From Gammaproteobacteria bacterium (GTDB lineage Bacteria > Pseudomonadota > Gammaproteobacteria > Arenicellales > Poriferihabitantaceae), in assembly GCA_024644945.1 (NCBI GenBank), contig JAHEGU010000020.1:1-48182 (forward strand): a DNA stretch of 48,182 nt. Reading direction: 5' to 3'. A program made the translations under genes and the position numbers. The notes beneath the pieces were generated by a model. The model searched no databases, was not told the DNA's origin, and saw nothing but the letters and a program-made list of their open reading frames with translations. Every line of letters begins with the position of its first letter. Positions within the stretch are counted from its first letter, which is position 1. Below, piece by piece: positions 33,731 through 42,992 of this stretch.

Positions 33731-34183
33731 ATGATTGACCTGCTCAAACGATTCTTCAATTCAAATGAAGGCACTCAACAATCGGCTATAGATCAGGACC
33801 AGGAGACGATTGTGGCAGTTTGTGCCTTATTCCTTGAAATGGGTCGCATCGATCGCCCTTTCTCAGACCAGGAACTGGAACACGTACTGACAGTAATTAT
33901 TGAGAAATTTGATCTTTCCAGGGAGCTTGCCGACGTATTGATACAAGAAGCAGATCATGAACTGGAGCATAGCGTTGATCTTTGGCAGTTTGCCCGAGTC
34001 ATTAACGAAACATTCAGTAATGAGAGAAAATTGAAACTAATCGAGCGCCTGTGGGAGGTCGTATACGTTGACGGGAAGATGGACAGTCATGAGCGTTATT
34101 TGATGAACAAGCTTTCGAAACTCCTGCGCATCTCACATAAACAGTTGATCACTATCAAACTCGCCGTATTGCATAACAGGTGA
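33731..34183 (+). CDS. TerB-like (tellurite resistance B fold) protein
   Basis: Translation from ATG 33731 gives 150 residues (MIDLLKRFFNSNEG...); an upstream ATG at 33662 would add 23 residues that overlap the opposite-strand small gene. The all-helical domain has IVAVCALFLEMGRIDRPFSD, LWQFARVINETFSNERKLKL and LIERLWEVVYVDGKMDSHER, with the acidic VDGKMDxxE repeat typical of TerB-like proteins. Such proteins are cytosolic and associate with membranes or metals, but the single-domain form has no assigned function. No other ter gene is near, so tellurite resistance is not implied. Confidence 0.82.
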   Translation: MIDLLKRFFNSNEGTQQSAIDQDQETIVAVCALFLEMGRIDRPFSDQELEHVLTVIIEKFDLSRELADVLIQEADHELEHSVDLWQFARVINETFSNERKLKLIERLWEVVYVDGKMDSHERYLMNKLSKLLRISHKQLITIKLAVLHNR

Positions 34184-34393
34184 TATTTTTCGATGTTCGA
34201 CTTTAATGCTGTCAGGGTAATTGTTTTCTCAACAATAGACTATGACACGCCAGCTGAGGGTTTCACTGCGCGTGTTGCATCGTTTGGCTGAATATGCAGC
34301 CACAAGCCGACGCCCAGGTTTCTTGTGCATCGGTCTCCGATAGTGTTTCGCGCTAGTATTTGACGAAGATATCAAATCTTAATGCCCACTTAG

Positions 34394-34600
34394 ATGAACG
34401 ATCGTCTTCCCCGTTCAAACTAGCCGCACCTGTATGCAGATGTAGCTGAATACAGTCGCTTAACCGGAGACGATGAAGATCCTACTCATAAGGCGCTCAG
34501 CGAATGTCTGGACCTGATTGCTCAGACCATTGAATCTGATCGCGGACAGGTAGTGCATTATGCTGGCGATGCTGTGCCAGCGGTATCGCGTCATTTGCGT
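34394..34600 (+). pseudogene. Remnant of a class III adenylate/guanylate cyclase gene (5' end)
   Basis: From ATG 34394 (MNDRLPRSN) a TAG appears at 34421, but one frame over LAA is followed, after a small slip, by LYADVAEYSRLTGDDEDPTH, KALSECLDLIAQTIESDRGQ and VVHYAGDAV before similarity ends near 34585. The VAxYSRLxGDDE and GRVVxxxGDAVLA pattern is the start of class III cyclases (CHD domain). Only about 70 of an expected several hundred residues remain, and the 3' part is replaced by the end of the neighbouring solute-binding gene. It is a dead, truncated gene. Confidence 0.75.
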
Positions 34601-34643
34601 AGTGGTTTCCTGGCGTCGTCACACCGGGAACTATTGACGTTCC

Positions 34644-35504
34644 CTACTCGGGTGTTGCGTTAATTTCGTATGTTGCTGCAATGGCGCTCGGCACATTGTC
34701 TGAAATCTGGCCGAACCACTTTTTATAGATGGGGACGATCTCGCCACTTCGGTACAGTTGTGATAAGACGCGGTCCGCAATTAGCCGGAAATCCGCATCG
34801 TTTCTCCTCACTGCAAGGGCAAGGGGCTCGAATGAATACAGGTAGCCACCTACCAGAAATCGATTCGGTTGATCCGCCGTCATCAGCATACCGATCAATA
34901 CGATCTGGTCTGCGGTATAAGCAGCCACTTCGCCCGAATTGAGTAGCTCCATGCCCTGGGCCGCGGACTCTACCGGTACCACTTCTGTATCGGTCAACGT
35001 TTGTTTCAGGACGCTCCTTAGGGATTCCTCTGTTGTGGTATTGGCGACCACCGCAATTTTTTTGCCCTGCAAACCCGGGACGGTATTGATCGGGGCTTGT
35101 TTCAGGCTCAAGAATCCGGCACCGGTAACGAACGTCAGCTGAGTGAAGTCCACCAGTTGACCGCGGGAGAGCGTTTTCGTCGTAGCACCGCAAAGGATAT
35201 CGATCTTGTTTTCCGTCAGTGCAGAGAAACGGTTTTCAGCGTTAACCGGCACATGTTCCACTTCAATATCCGACTTGTTCAGTGTCGTTTTAACAAGGGT
35301 GGCGATGCGATTGCAAAGGTCGATGGAATATCCAGTGGGCACGCCCTGGTCGTCGTGGAACGACATCGGTGGAAGCGTTTGCCGGTACCCGATCCGGATT
35401 TTCCCGGATTCTTCGATTTGTTGCAGCGTTGGTAATGCATCTGCTGCCCAAAGCGAGGATGACAGCAACAGCAAAGCGGAAAAAAGGCCGAAAATAATGC
35501 GCAT
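34644..35504 (-). CDS. Amino acid-type ABC transporter solute-binding protein (SBP_bac_3)
   Basis: I place the start at ATG 35504, giving MRIIFGLFSALLLLSSSLWA-A as signal peptide and 286 residues; an upstream ATG at 35579 would put 25 residues before it. The two-lobed type 3 domain is clear: KIRIGYRQTLPPMSFHDDQG, VPTGYSIDLCNRIATLVKTT, FSALTENKIDILCGATTKTL, GKKIAVVANTTTEESL and IYKKWFGQ near the end. It binds a polar amino acid or similar ligand in the periplasm. No permease or ATPase is adjacent, so it is an orphan component. Its 3' end abuts the cyclase remnant. Confidence 0.9.
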   Translation of the reverse strand: MRIIFGLFSALLLLSSSLWAADALPTLQQIEESGKIRIGYRQTLPPMSFHDDQGVPTGYSIDLCNRIATLVKTTLNKSDIEVEHVPVNAENRFSALTENKIDILCGATTKTLSRGQLVDFTQLTFVTGAGFLSLKQAPINTVPGLQGKKIAVVANTTTEESLRSVLKQTLTDTEVVPVESAAQGMELLNSGEVAAYTADQIVLIGMLMTADQPNRFLVGGYLYSFEPLALAVRRNDADFRLIADRVLSQLYRSGEIVPIYKKWFGQISDNVPSAIAATYEINATPE

Positions 35505-35755
35505 GAGCAACCACTGAAATTCTGAAACGAGGAATATATCATGAGATGTTACGTGGATTAAGGCAATCAGTGAATTCAAGCGGGCTACCCCCCGATATCA
35601 ATAGGAAAACGGTTCAGTCACTGAAAAGTGGACCACGATGAAAGCCCGGTAGCTTGACGACCACCCGTTGTAGAATAGCAATGCCGGTTGAAATGATCCC
35701 CATAAGTCAGAACAGTACAAAATAAAACGATTTGGTCTTTGCGGGGCGCACCCTA

Positions 35756-36603
35756 CTATTCTGTGGCGGAACAGATCAACACCTCGCAGGGCGGTTCAAA
35801 ACCATCCACCTTTTCAAATTTCCGCATTGCTTCCACTACTTCTTGCCAGATATTCTCTTTAGCTTCCTCATCCAGTTCGCTCAGCATCTGTTGCATTGTT
35901 CCCGAAGCTTCGCGGCGCCACCGTACACATTCTTCCGCAGACGAAAATCGTAGTGGAGCTTCAATGATCTGTTCCTGCACGTCTCCAAACCCTGCAATTT
36001 CTAAGTTCTGGGCAAGAAATCCGGAAGCGCCAAGACTAAAAGGGCCGGGTTGCCCAGGCTCCGTTGACGGTAAGCTTCGTCGCGCTCGGATCAGATTGAT
36101 AGGGATTTAAAAGAAGGGCGTCTTTTCTCCAGTAGTAAAAACGATTGCCGAGATTCGCCCTCCCGAGCGAAGTACTCTTTTAATTTCCGAAAGTCGCTTC
36201 TGCAGATTGGGAAGATACATGAGCCCAACCGGCAAATTGCTGCTTCGTAGACATTATCTGGAATCGCTAGTGATTCCGCGTCCATCGTCTCGGCCCTAAG
36301 CTGCGGCAATCTCATTTTAGAAGCAACTGCGTTGGCAAGCTCAACAAACTCAGGGGCGATATCAGTGGCTAAGACTTCACCCGAAGAACCTGCGCGCTGG
36401 GCCGCCGCAATAGACTGGCCACCATCTCCTGCTGCAATATCTATAACGCGACTACCTTGCTTTACGCCTGCTTGATCCAACATGGTTTCGGTCGCGAGAT
36501 TCAGCCATGCGTTGATTTCAGGAATCTATTTGTGCCAACCTTGAGCGGCACGCCCCCAGTCTTCCGTCACTGCTTGCTTATAGGCGACTGGATCAAATGA
36601 CAT
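35756..36603 (-). pseudogene. SAM-dependent methyltransferase pseudogene
   Basis: From ATG 36603 the sequence reads MSFDPVAYKQAVTEDWGRAA QGWHK, then an in-frame TAG where homologues have Trp (TGG to TAG), and continues IPEINAWLNLATETMLDQAG. The SAM motif I is RVIDIAAGDGGQSIAAAQRA. After AAICRLG the frame slips to MYLPNLQKRLSEIKRVLRSG and ISAIVFTTGEKTPFF, then slips again to FSLGASGFLAQNLEIAGFGD and the C-terminal end with WRREASGTMQQML, stop at 35756. One nonsense and two frameshift lesions make it non-functional, though all parts are still present and well conserved, so inactivation looks recent. Sequencing error is unlikely to explain three lesions. Confidence 0.82.
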
Positions 36604-37663
36604 ATCTATGTCTTAGGTTGATGAACCAAATTTCAGCTTAGTTGAGTCTTTAATGTTGTAATCTATACATATTATCCAGGTTTACATCGGCTTCATAAGG
36701 GATATTCTCGCAGTGGCAGCTTTCATCGATTTTCATAAGTTTACCTAAATTTAGAAAACCATTATTTATATGGAGGCGGATTTAACACCGTAACATATTA
36801 CTCATTGGCTTAATTTAAGAAAACAAATGGGCGTAGATAAAAATCTCAAAATGTCTATTTTCGAATAGTTAATTGGCCATTCCATGAAGGTCGGCTCAGA
36901 AACATTTTCTTGGCCTTTGTGCACTTTTAATAAAGGTCAGCTTTCGTAGATTGTTTATTTTCTCAACAGCGGACTTTCATAAAGATGAGGCGATAGGCGG
37001 CTCGCAACTTATGCTGTTGAAAAACTCCAAAATATGAGGAAGCAGAATTTTTGCTAAAACTGAACTTCATCAAAAGGTCGACTGAATTCTTGCCTGTCGC
37101 TGAACCAGAGACTACACATTTAATTTGCAGGTTTATCTAACGGCCCAGCGAATCTAATATAATTTAATTCGTTCTAACGGCTAATGTTTTCTCGACCCTG
37201 ACAGAAACCGAGTTTTTCAACAGAATAGAGCATCTTGAGTCGATCGGGCGGTTTTGGTGAACGTCAGCTTTTCCAGTGTCAGAATTAGTTGAACTCTAAA
37301 ACGTAGCTCGCAAAATGAGACGCCAACTCTTTCTGCTGATGCACAACAGTTCATATACTCAAGGATTTCTAAGTATCGGCGCTTCTCTTTACACTGCCTC
37401 AACTTCTTTTTTGGAGAGTTGACTACGCGCTCAGAGAGCCAGTATTTGGCAAAACTTTAAGATATCTGTATATCGACACTATCCGGGTTGTCTAACCTTG
37501 ATTTGAGTCTTTAGTTACGACTGGTATCGTCCGTTTCTCATGGTGCCGTTGGTTTAACTGCAGCAAATTGTCTGACAATTAGGTTTGTACTATATACAAT
37601 CGCAAATGCATTATTCCAAAATGTCCATAACCAGGACTAAATCCAGATAGGTAAGCATAGATA
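36604..37663. other. Long AT-rich gap without intact genes
   Basis: Over 1 kb of AT-rich sequence. The only structure I can support is the inverted-repeat-bounded element at 37010-37227. Short frames within it, including one of 61 codons (37217-37402, minus), lack ribosome-binding sites and protein-like composition. The right end should contain the promoter of the AI-2E family gene; TAGGTAAGC lies about ten bases before its ATG. Confidence 0.5.
37010..37227. mobile_element. MITE-like element or IS remnant with 18-bp terminal inverted repeats
   Basis: TATGCTGTTGAAAAACTC (37010-37027) and GAGTTTTTCAACAGAATA (37210-37227) are inverted repeats matching at 17 of 18 bases, 218 bp end to end. The core GTTGAAAAACTC resembles the ends of several transposon families, including IS1182-like elements as I recall. 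No transposase frame fits inside. A clear target-site duplication is not apparent. Confidence 0.5.
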
Positions 37664-38791
37664 ATGAACCTGGAACTGACGCCTAAACAGCGTAAGATTG
37701 TCTCAGCGGGTTTAACAGCCCTGTCTGCTGCAATTGTTATCATCGTAACTGTTGCTGTGTTGTTGTACTCGGCAAAGTTCTTTAAAAATTTCAGCCACGT
37801 CTTTCTGCCGTTGGCGGTGGCCGCGGTGCTGGCGATGGTTCTAGATCCCTGGTACCGCTGGCTTAATCAGCGCGTTCCAAGTGTGGTCGCTCTTATAGCG
37901 GTGTTCTTATCAGTAGTCATCCCGTTGGGCGTTATCTTTATAGTATTTGGTGCGTTGATTGCAGATCAGCTCGCGGAGCTTCTCGATCAGCTACCTACTA
38001 TTTGGGCAGCAGTCGGTGACTGGTTTCGTGAACGAAGACCTGAACTGGAACGTATAATGAATGCCTCGGATGTGGGTTCTAAGCTCAAAGACGCTTTTAC
38101 TGAATCGGGTGACCCCATCATGGCATTGGTTAAGTATATGTATGCCGGTGTGGCTTCAGCGGGCTCGAGCGTGGTGGATTGGGTGGTATCGCTTTTAGGA
38201 TGGGTAATCGTCCCCGTTTATCTTGCCTTCTTTTTACTGATGCCCCGACTAAGACCAAGTTCTCTTACCGAGCAGCACTTACCGTTTTTAAAGGCTGAAA
38301 CAGCCGGTGACGTTATCTATCTGATTCGGGAATTCTTTAATCTGGTTGTGGTATTTTTCCGCGGTCAGATAGTCATCGCCCTGCTTCAGGGTATTTTGTT
38401 TGCGATAGGTTTTAGTCTGGTAGGACTTAAATATGGGGCTGTGATAGGGTTCTTGTTGGGAATGCTTAATGTTGTACCGTATCTAGGGAGCATGGTGGGG
38501 CTGAGTATTTGCCTTCCTACGGCTTGGTTCCAGGATGGAGGCGGGCCAACCATACTAGTGCTTGTGCTTGCGGTGTTTTCCCTGGTGCAGATGATTGAAG
38601 GTTATTTTCTGACGCCGAAAATTATGGGAGACGCAACCGGGCTGAGCCCTTTGCTGATCATAGTAGGGATTTTTTTCTGGGGGGCCGCACTGGACGGAAT
38701 TCTTGGGATGATCCTGGCCATTCCTCTGACAGCATTCTTTGTGGTGGTATGGAGACTGGGTAAAGAGAAGTATTTCGTTGAAATGATCTAA
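37664..38791 (+). CDS. AI-2E family (PerM-type) permease
   Basis: The 375-residue protein has about eight membrane segments and the family pattern: HVFLPLAVAAVLAMVLDPWY RWL in the N-terminal third, a periplasmic/cytosolic central domain (AELLDQLPTIWAAVGDWFRE), VIVPVYLAFFLLMPRL, then GLKYGAVIGFLLGMLNVVPY LGS and GYFLTPKIMGDATGLSPLLI. The motif G-x-x-x-x-x-N-x-x-P-Y-x-G is diagnostic. Members export AI-2 or act as Na+/H+ antiporters; most are uncharacterised. It is convergent with the giant AsmA gene and has no operon partner. Confidence 0.92.
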   Translation: MNLELTPKQRKIVSAGLTALSAAIVIIVTVAVLLYSAKFFKNFSHVFLPLAVAAVLAMVLDPWYRWLNQRVPSVVALIAVFLSVVIPLGVIFIVFGALIADQLAELLDQLPTIWAAVGDWFRERRPELERIMNASDVGSKLKDAFTESGDPIMALVKYMYAGVASAGSSVVDWVVSLLGWVIVPVYLAFFLLMPRLRPSSLTEQHLPFLKAETAGDVIYLIREFFNLVVVFFRGQIVIALLQGILFAIGFSLVGLKYGAVIGFLLGMLNVVPYLGSMVGLSICLPTAWFQDGGGPTILVLVLAVFSLVQMIEGYFLTPKIMGDATGLSPLLIIVGIFFWGAALDGILGMILAIPLTAFFVVVWRLGKEKYFVEMI

Positions 38792-38913
38792 CAATGGGCT
38801 TTAATTATTACCACCAGTGCAATTGAAATGAAAACGATTTTTTTTACCCTCTGCCGCTTGGGATTTCTTTAGTGCTCATTTAAACACCTCGTTTATTGGA
38901 TTTCTCACCGAAA

Positions 38914-41900
38914 CTATTTTTTGTTTTCGCGTGCAGCCAGTGGAATGCAAATATCGCTTCCATCTCGCGGCACATCTTTACCCATCAGAATGCGAATTGG
39001 TACGGTAGCAGTGCTGGCTACCATGCGCAAGGAAGTGCCAATAATACCGCCTTGAACACCAAAACCCAGGTCCTCGAAGCTTCCTTCAATTTTTATCGGC
39101 GCCTGAACCTCGAAAAGTGCGGCATTTTTAGCCTGAGGCTTGAGTAAGTATGAAATCGTCTGATCTTTAAAATTTATCTGTCCTTTTCCAGCTGCCCGTA
39201 ATTTCGAAGTATCCAGGTAAAGCTCCTTTTCTTTCATCAGTCCATCCTCAATATCGAAGCGGGCAATCACACAGTTAATCAGTGAAACGTTTGAGCCCAT
39301 CTTGGGTAATAGTGCGACTATCAGGCCGGTCGCCCACAGATCGAGGACGCCTGCCTCAAAATGTTCCGGTAGCAGGACGAAGTCGATACTTCCGTTGGCA
39401 TTGGCGAGGAGTTCGTCCAGATGCGGTATCGCTGATTCCAAGCTTATATCCAGATCAATCAGCCCCGACATTTCCGTCTCCGGTTTTATGCGGCGCGCCA
39501 GAATGCCGTAGTCAAACTGGTCTATCATTGCATTAAGACGAACATCCAGGAGGTCATCCGTTGGATAGATTGACATACTGGCGTCGAATCTTCCGCCAGG
39601 TAGATTGACTCGCACCGGGTCAATATCCAGATTGCTGTCGCGCAAGTTGAAGTTGACCTCTCCCTCGCCAAGCCAGTCTTGTCCTGACAGTACCTCTTTG
39701 GCCTTGAGGTTAAACGAACCATTGGCCATTGCTAGAAGCTTTCCATTGAAGCCTTGGCTGTGTCCACCATCGTCTGTCGCGGTTTCTGCGCTCTCGGTAG
39801 CAGGCTCGGACTTTATTTCGTCAGAAGCTTCTGCTGCGGATTGGTCTGGTATGTCGGGCTCTGGTGGGGCCGTAAAGTCGTTAATCTGGACGCGCTCAGA
39901 GACGAGCTGGACGTTAAAATCAGGCACTGCCAGGTTTGTTTTCAGCGTTGCAGTGCCCTCGAGGACGCTTTCTCCAATCTGTGCCTGCAGCTTTTCAAGG
40001 TAGTATCCCTGCTGATTCATCGTAAACCTGCCCACAAGTTTATAAGGGCCGAGCGCTGGTATCTCCAAGCCTGTGATTGTGCTCAAAGAACCAGTATTGG
40101 TGCCGTCCAGATTCATGGACAGGACAGTGTTCTCAATGTTGATCGGCATCGGCGACGTCCCTTTGAGAGAAAGTGCATTGTCATCATACTTCACACTAAT
40201 GTCGAGACTCACGTCTTCCCCGGCTTCCCTGTCTTTCATTCGATCCATGGTGACCGATACGTTAACTGGTTCTCCATTGAATCGCGGCTCAAGTACCAAA
40301 CTGATCGGGCTGTTCGGTTCGATGTTGAGCGTTCCTAATTCGAGTTCAAGCGGAAGTTTGGTGCCACTGCCAGGATCAGTCAACGCCCATTCGCCCTCTC
40401 TAATTTCCGCGGCAACGCTAGAAAGGTTCAGGATGTTTCCCAATGTATGCCCCCTTAAATCTAACCGCAGTCTAAGCAGGCCAGCGGACAAGTCGATCCC
40501 GTTGGCCACAGCAAATTCATCCAGCAGATCGCCAATGTCGATTTCTCTGGTCTCTACTAACAGTGTCATGCTGGGAGGCGTGGACAGGGAGTCAAATGCA
40601 ATTTCCCCTGTGAATACGGCCTGATCCAACTGCATAGAGAACGGTGATGAGTTCAAAACCCCATCCCGAATCGAACCGCTAAACCCGATATCTGTGAAAC
40701 TTGGGCCGTCAGGGCGGAGTTCACTGATTGAAACGTTAATATCCATGTCGGGCAGGGAAACTCCTTCGGGAAGAATTGGGATGCGCAGCGCCGAGTCAGT
40801 TAGTTGATGTGCTTCGATTGTTTCCGAAGGCTGATTCTCCGGGGGGGGCGATGAGTCAAGAGGCGGGTTTTCCGGTTGAGGAAAAAAAGAGGTCAGCTCA
40901 GGAACGTTGATCAGATCACTTGAAATCTCTGCATCGAATAGCACGCCATCCGGTTTTTCAGCGGCCGTCACTTTACCCTTAAGGTTGGAGCTTCCAAGGG
41001 CGACCTCATAAGAAGTCACCTCCCAACCGGCACTGTGAGTATTAACGGAAGCAGTTATTTTGTACTCGGCATCAGCGTCCTGAGCGACACCGAGCCAGGC
41101 GTGTAAGTCTCCAAGGGTTGATCCAGTCAGGTTCAGTTCAAGCTCTGAACCGGTTTGCTCGCCAGGCTTTCTGACTATGCCTTGTGCACTAATTTTAGCA
41201 CCAGCTCCCGAACCGGTGATATTTAGTGGCCATTCCTTGCCTTTGACCAACTGGCGAAGCTCTCCGCCAGCAATACTCAGATTGAATGTTTCATCAAGCA
41301 GCGCGCCGTTAATCTCTAGCTTAAGTGGACTCCGTGCTGCTACGTTTGCGGACAGGCGCTCGAGAACAAAGGGAACGCCCTCTGTATTTTCGCTGCCCCC
41401 ATATCTGAGCTCGGCGCCTTCGATAACCAGGCCTGTAGAGAGTTGTTCTAATAGTGACTGCAGGTCGTGGCCTCCCGTCTCCGCGCTCAAACTGAATTTG
41501 CCTAACGATCCATCAATGCCATCGAGTTTGAACCACTGCTCAAGGTCACCGATGTCATTGTTTTCAACCGAAAGAAATGCGTTGGCACTCAGTGTTGTCT
41601 CTTCACCCAGTAAAGAAAGATTCCCTTCCATGGGTATGCCATTGAGAACAACGCTCAGTGGTGCATTGAGTTTTCCATCTGTTAAAGTGAGTTGAAGCCT
41701 GCTGTCTGAAACAACAATATTTCCAGCGGTCAACTGGCCGATATTGACCTGAAGATCCGCCGCATAGTGCGAAAGCTGATGCACCAGATCCGATAAATCA
41801 TCGGATCGGCTGTTTTCATCTGATGTGATCTGCTCAGATGCGTTGCCAGCTCGCGATTGTTCTGTATCATCAAGCGATCCGATAAATGGGTCCAGGTCCA

Positions 41901-42906
41901 GTGAAACGATATCAACGATGCCGGACAGTGCGATCGGTTTGGCTCCATGATCTATTTCTAAGGCAGCATTGATGACATTGTCATCAAAAATGGCCTGGAG
42001 TGAATCCACTTTGAGTGCATTTTCAGCATAGCTGATTAAAGCCGAAGCCTGGTAGTTTTGAATTGGCGGAAGCTGAATACCGAGCTTTTCATTCAGTTGG
42101 TTCAGTGCGTCACCTTGTAGTTCTGCTGCAAGCACAGCCTCAGTTTCCAGAACGTCTACATCCGCGGAGAGGTCAGCGGACCCGATACCGGCTTTGATAC
42201 TGAGATGAATCGGAAACTTCTGTTTATAAAGCTTTTGAAGCGGATCTGATGTCAGTTGCAGAGTGAGGGGCAGGGTATTAAGCATGCCTTCGATATCCAT
42301 ACTGGCTGACTCCCCTTCGGGTGCCCGCATCAGGCCATTTATTAGTTCAACATCATAATGGGTCGATCGGCCTTCATCAGTATATGACAGAACAATATTT
42401 CTAAGATGAATGCTGTCAACAGCGGACAGTTGCATGCCCTCATTAGAACCATCATTGGGCTCAGGCTTGGTGCTCGAATCACTTGAAGCGGGCAGATCGA
42501 AAACCCAGTTGGCTTTTCCCTGTTGGGGTTTAACCAGATCGACATTCACACCGCTCAAGACCACATCACCCACATGTATCTTTGCATCCAGGAGTGGCAA
42601 TAGATGTAATTCTGCGGACAGATGATCTACCGAAGCGAACTCCCGCTGCTTCCAGCCTCCATTATTTGCGAGGTTAGCGCCCTGTATAAAAACTTCGGGT
42701 GAAAACCCGGGAATCAATCCGATCCTCCCTTCAATCACCAGTTCACGACCGAGAATATTGCGTGCATTATCCTGAATCGTGGTCTTCAGGAAATTGAGTG
42801 GAAGCGCGATCCCGGTGATCGACATGAACACAAGAATACTGGCAATGATTGCGATGCCGATCCCTAGATATTTGAGCGGCTTTAGAATAAACATGGTCGG
42901 TTTCAC
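38914..42906 (-). CDS. Giant AsmA family envelope protein
   Basis: The 1330-residue protein has an N-terminal membrane anchor (YLGIGIAIIASILVFMSITG) followed by the AsmA start ARNILGRELVIEGRIGLIPG, and a C-terminal AsmA domain with ESAIPHLDELLANANGSIDF, VLLPEHFEAGVLDLWATGLI and a closing GVQGGIIGTSLRMVASTATV. Between lie many beta-rich repeats and two low-complexity linkers (Pro/Glu-rich near residue 685; Glu/Ala-rich near 1040). AsmA-like proteins form long periplasmic bridges thought to carry phospholipids to the outer membrane. It is divergent from cardiolipin synthase across 77-86 bp, fitting a lipid role. Confidence 0.92.
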   Translation of the reverse strand: MKPTMFILKPLKYLGIGIAIIASILVFMSITGIALPLNFLKTTIQDNARNILGRELVIEGRIGLIPGFSPEVFIQGANLANNGGWKQREFASVDHLSAELHLLPLLDAKIHVGDVVLSGVNVDLVKPQQGKANWVFDLPASSDSSTKPEPNDGSNEGMQLSAVDSIHLRNIVLSYTDEGRSTHYDVELINGLMRAPEGESASMDIEGMLNTLPLTLQLTSDPLQKLYKQKFPIHLSIKAGIGSADLSADVDVLETEAVLAAELQGDALNQLNEKLGIQLPPIQNYQASALISYAENALKVDSLQAIFDDNVINAALEIDHGAKPIALSGIVDIVSLDLDPFIGSLDDTEQSRAGNASEQITSDENSRSDDLSDLVHQLSHYAADLQVNIGQLTAGNIVVSDSRLQLTLTDGKLNAPLSVVLNGIPMEGNLSLLGEETTLSANAFLSVENNDIGDLEQWFKLDGIDGSLGKFSLSAETGGHDLQSLLEQLSTGLVIEGAELRYGGSENTEGVPFVLERLSANVAARSPLKLEINGALLDETFNLSIAGGELRQLVKGKEWPLNITGSGAGAKISAQGIVRKPGEQTGSELELNLTGSTLGDLHAWLGVAQDADAEYKITASVNTHSAGWEVTSYEVALGSSNLKGKVTAAEKPDGVLFDAEISSDLINVPELTSFFPQPENPPLDSSPPPENQPSETIEAHQLTDSALRIPILPEGVSLPDMDINVSISELRPDGPSFTDIGFSGSIRDGVLNSSPFSMQLDQAVFTGEIAFDSLSTPPSMTLLVETREIDIGDLLDEFAVANGIDLSAGLLRLRLDLRGHTLGNILNLSSVAAEIREGEWALTDPGSGTKLPLELELGTLNIEPNSPISLVLEPRFNGEPVNVSVTMDRMKDREAGEDVSLDISVKYDDNALSLKGTSPMPINIENTVLSMNLDGTNTGSLSTITGLEIPALGPYKLVGRFTMNQQGYYLEKLQAQIGESVLEGTATLKTNLAVPDFNVQLVSERVQINDFTAPPEPDIPDQSAAEASDEIKSEPATESAETATDDGGHSQGFNGKLLAMANGSFNLKAKEVLSGQDWLGEGEVNFNLRDSNLDIDPVRVNLPGGRFDASMSIYPTDDLLDVRLNAMIDQFDYGILARRIKPETEMSGLIDLDISLESAIPHLDELLANANGSIDFVLLPEHFEAGVLDLWATGLIVALLPKMGSNVSLINCVIARFDIEDGLMKEKELYLDTSKLRAAGKGQINFKDQTISYLLKPQAKNAALFEVQAPIKIEGSFEDLGFGVQGGIIGTSLRMVASTATVPIRILMGKDVPRDGSDICIPLAARENKK

Positions 42907-42992
42907 GGACAGAGTATACCTATTTCAATTAGTCGGAAGAAACATCAAGATATGGGTATACTGCTTTCGTTGAATTTTTATGGTTGCGATCC

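Noticed and set aside
33546-33734. A 62-codon plus-strand frame before the TerB-like gene
   Set aside because: The minus-strand frame over the same bases looks far more like a protein (membrane helix plus basic tail).
33731-34183. Tellurite resistance locus
   Set aside because: Only a single TerB-like domain; no terA, terC, terD or other stress genes nearby.
37217-37402. A 61-codon minus-strand frame next to the MITE-like element
   Set aside because: Starts outside and ends at the element's right terminal repeat, without a ribosome-binding site or transposase motif.
39754-40338. A 194-codon plus-strand frame inside the AsmA gene
   Set aside because: Antisense to a continuous 1330-codon gene with clear domains; no independent support.
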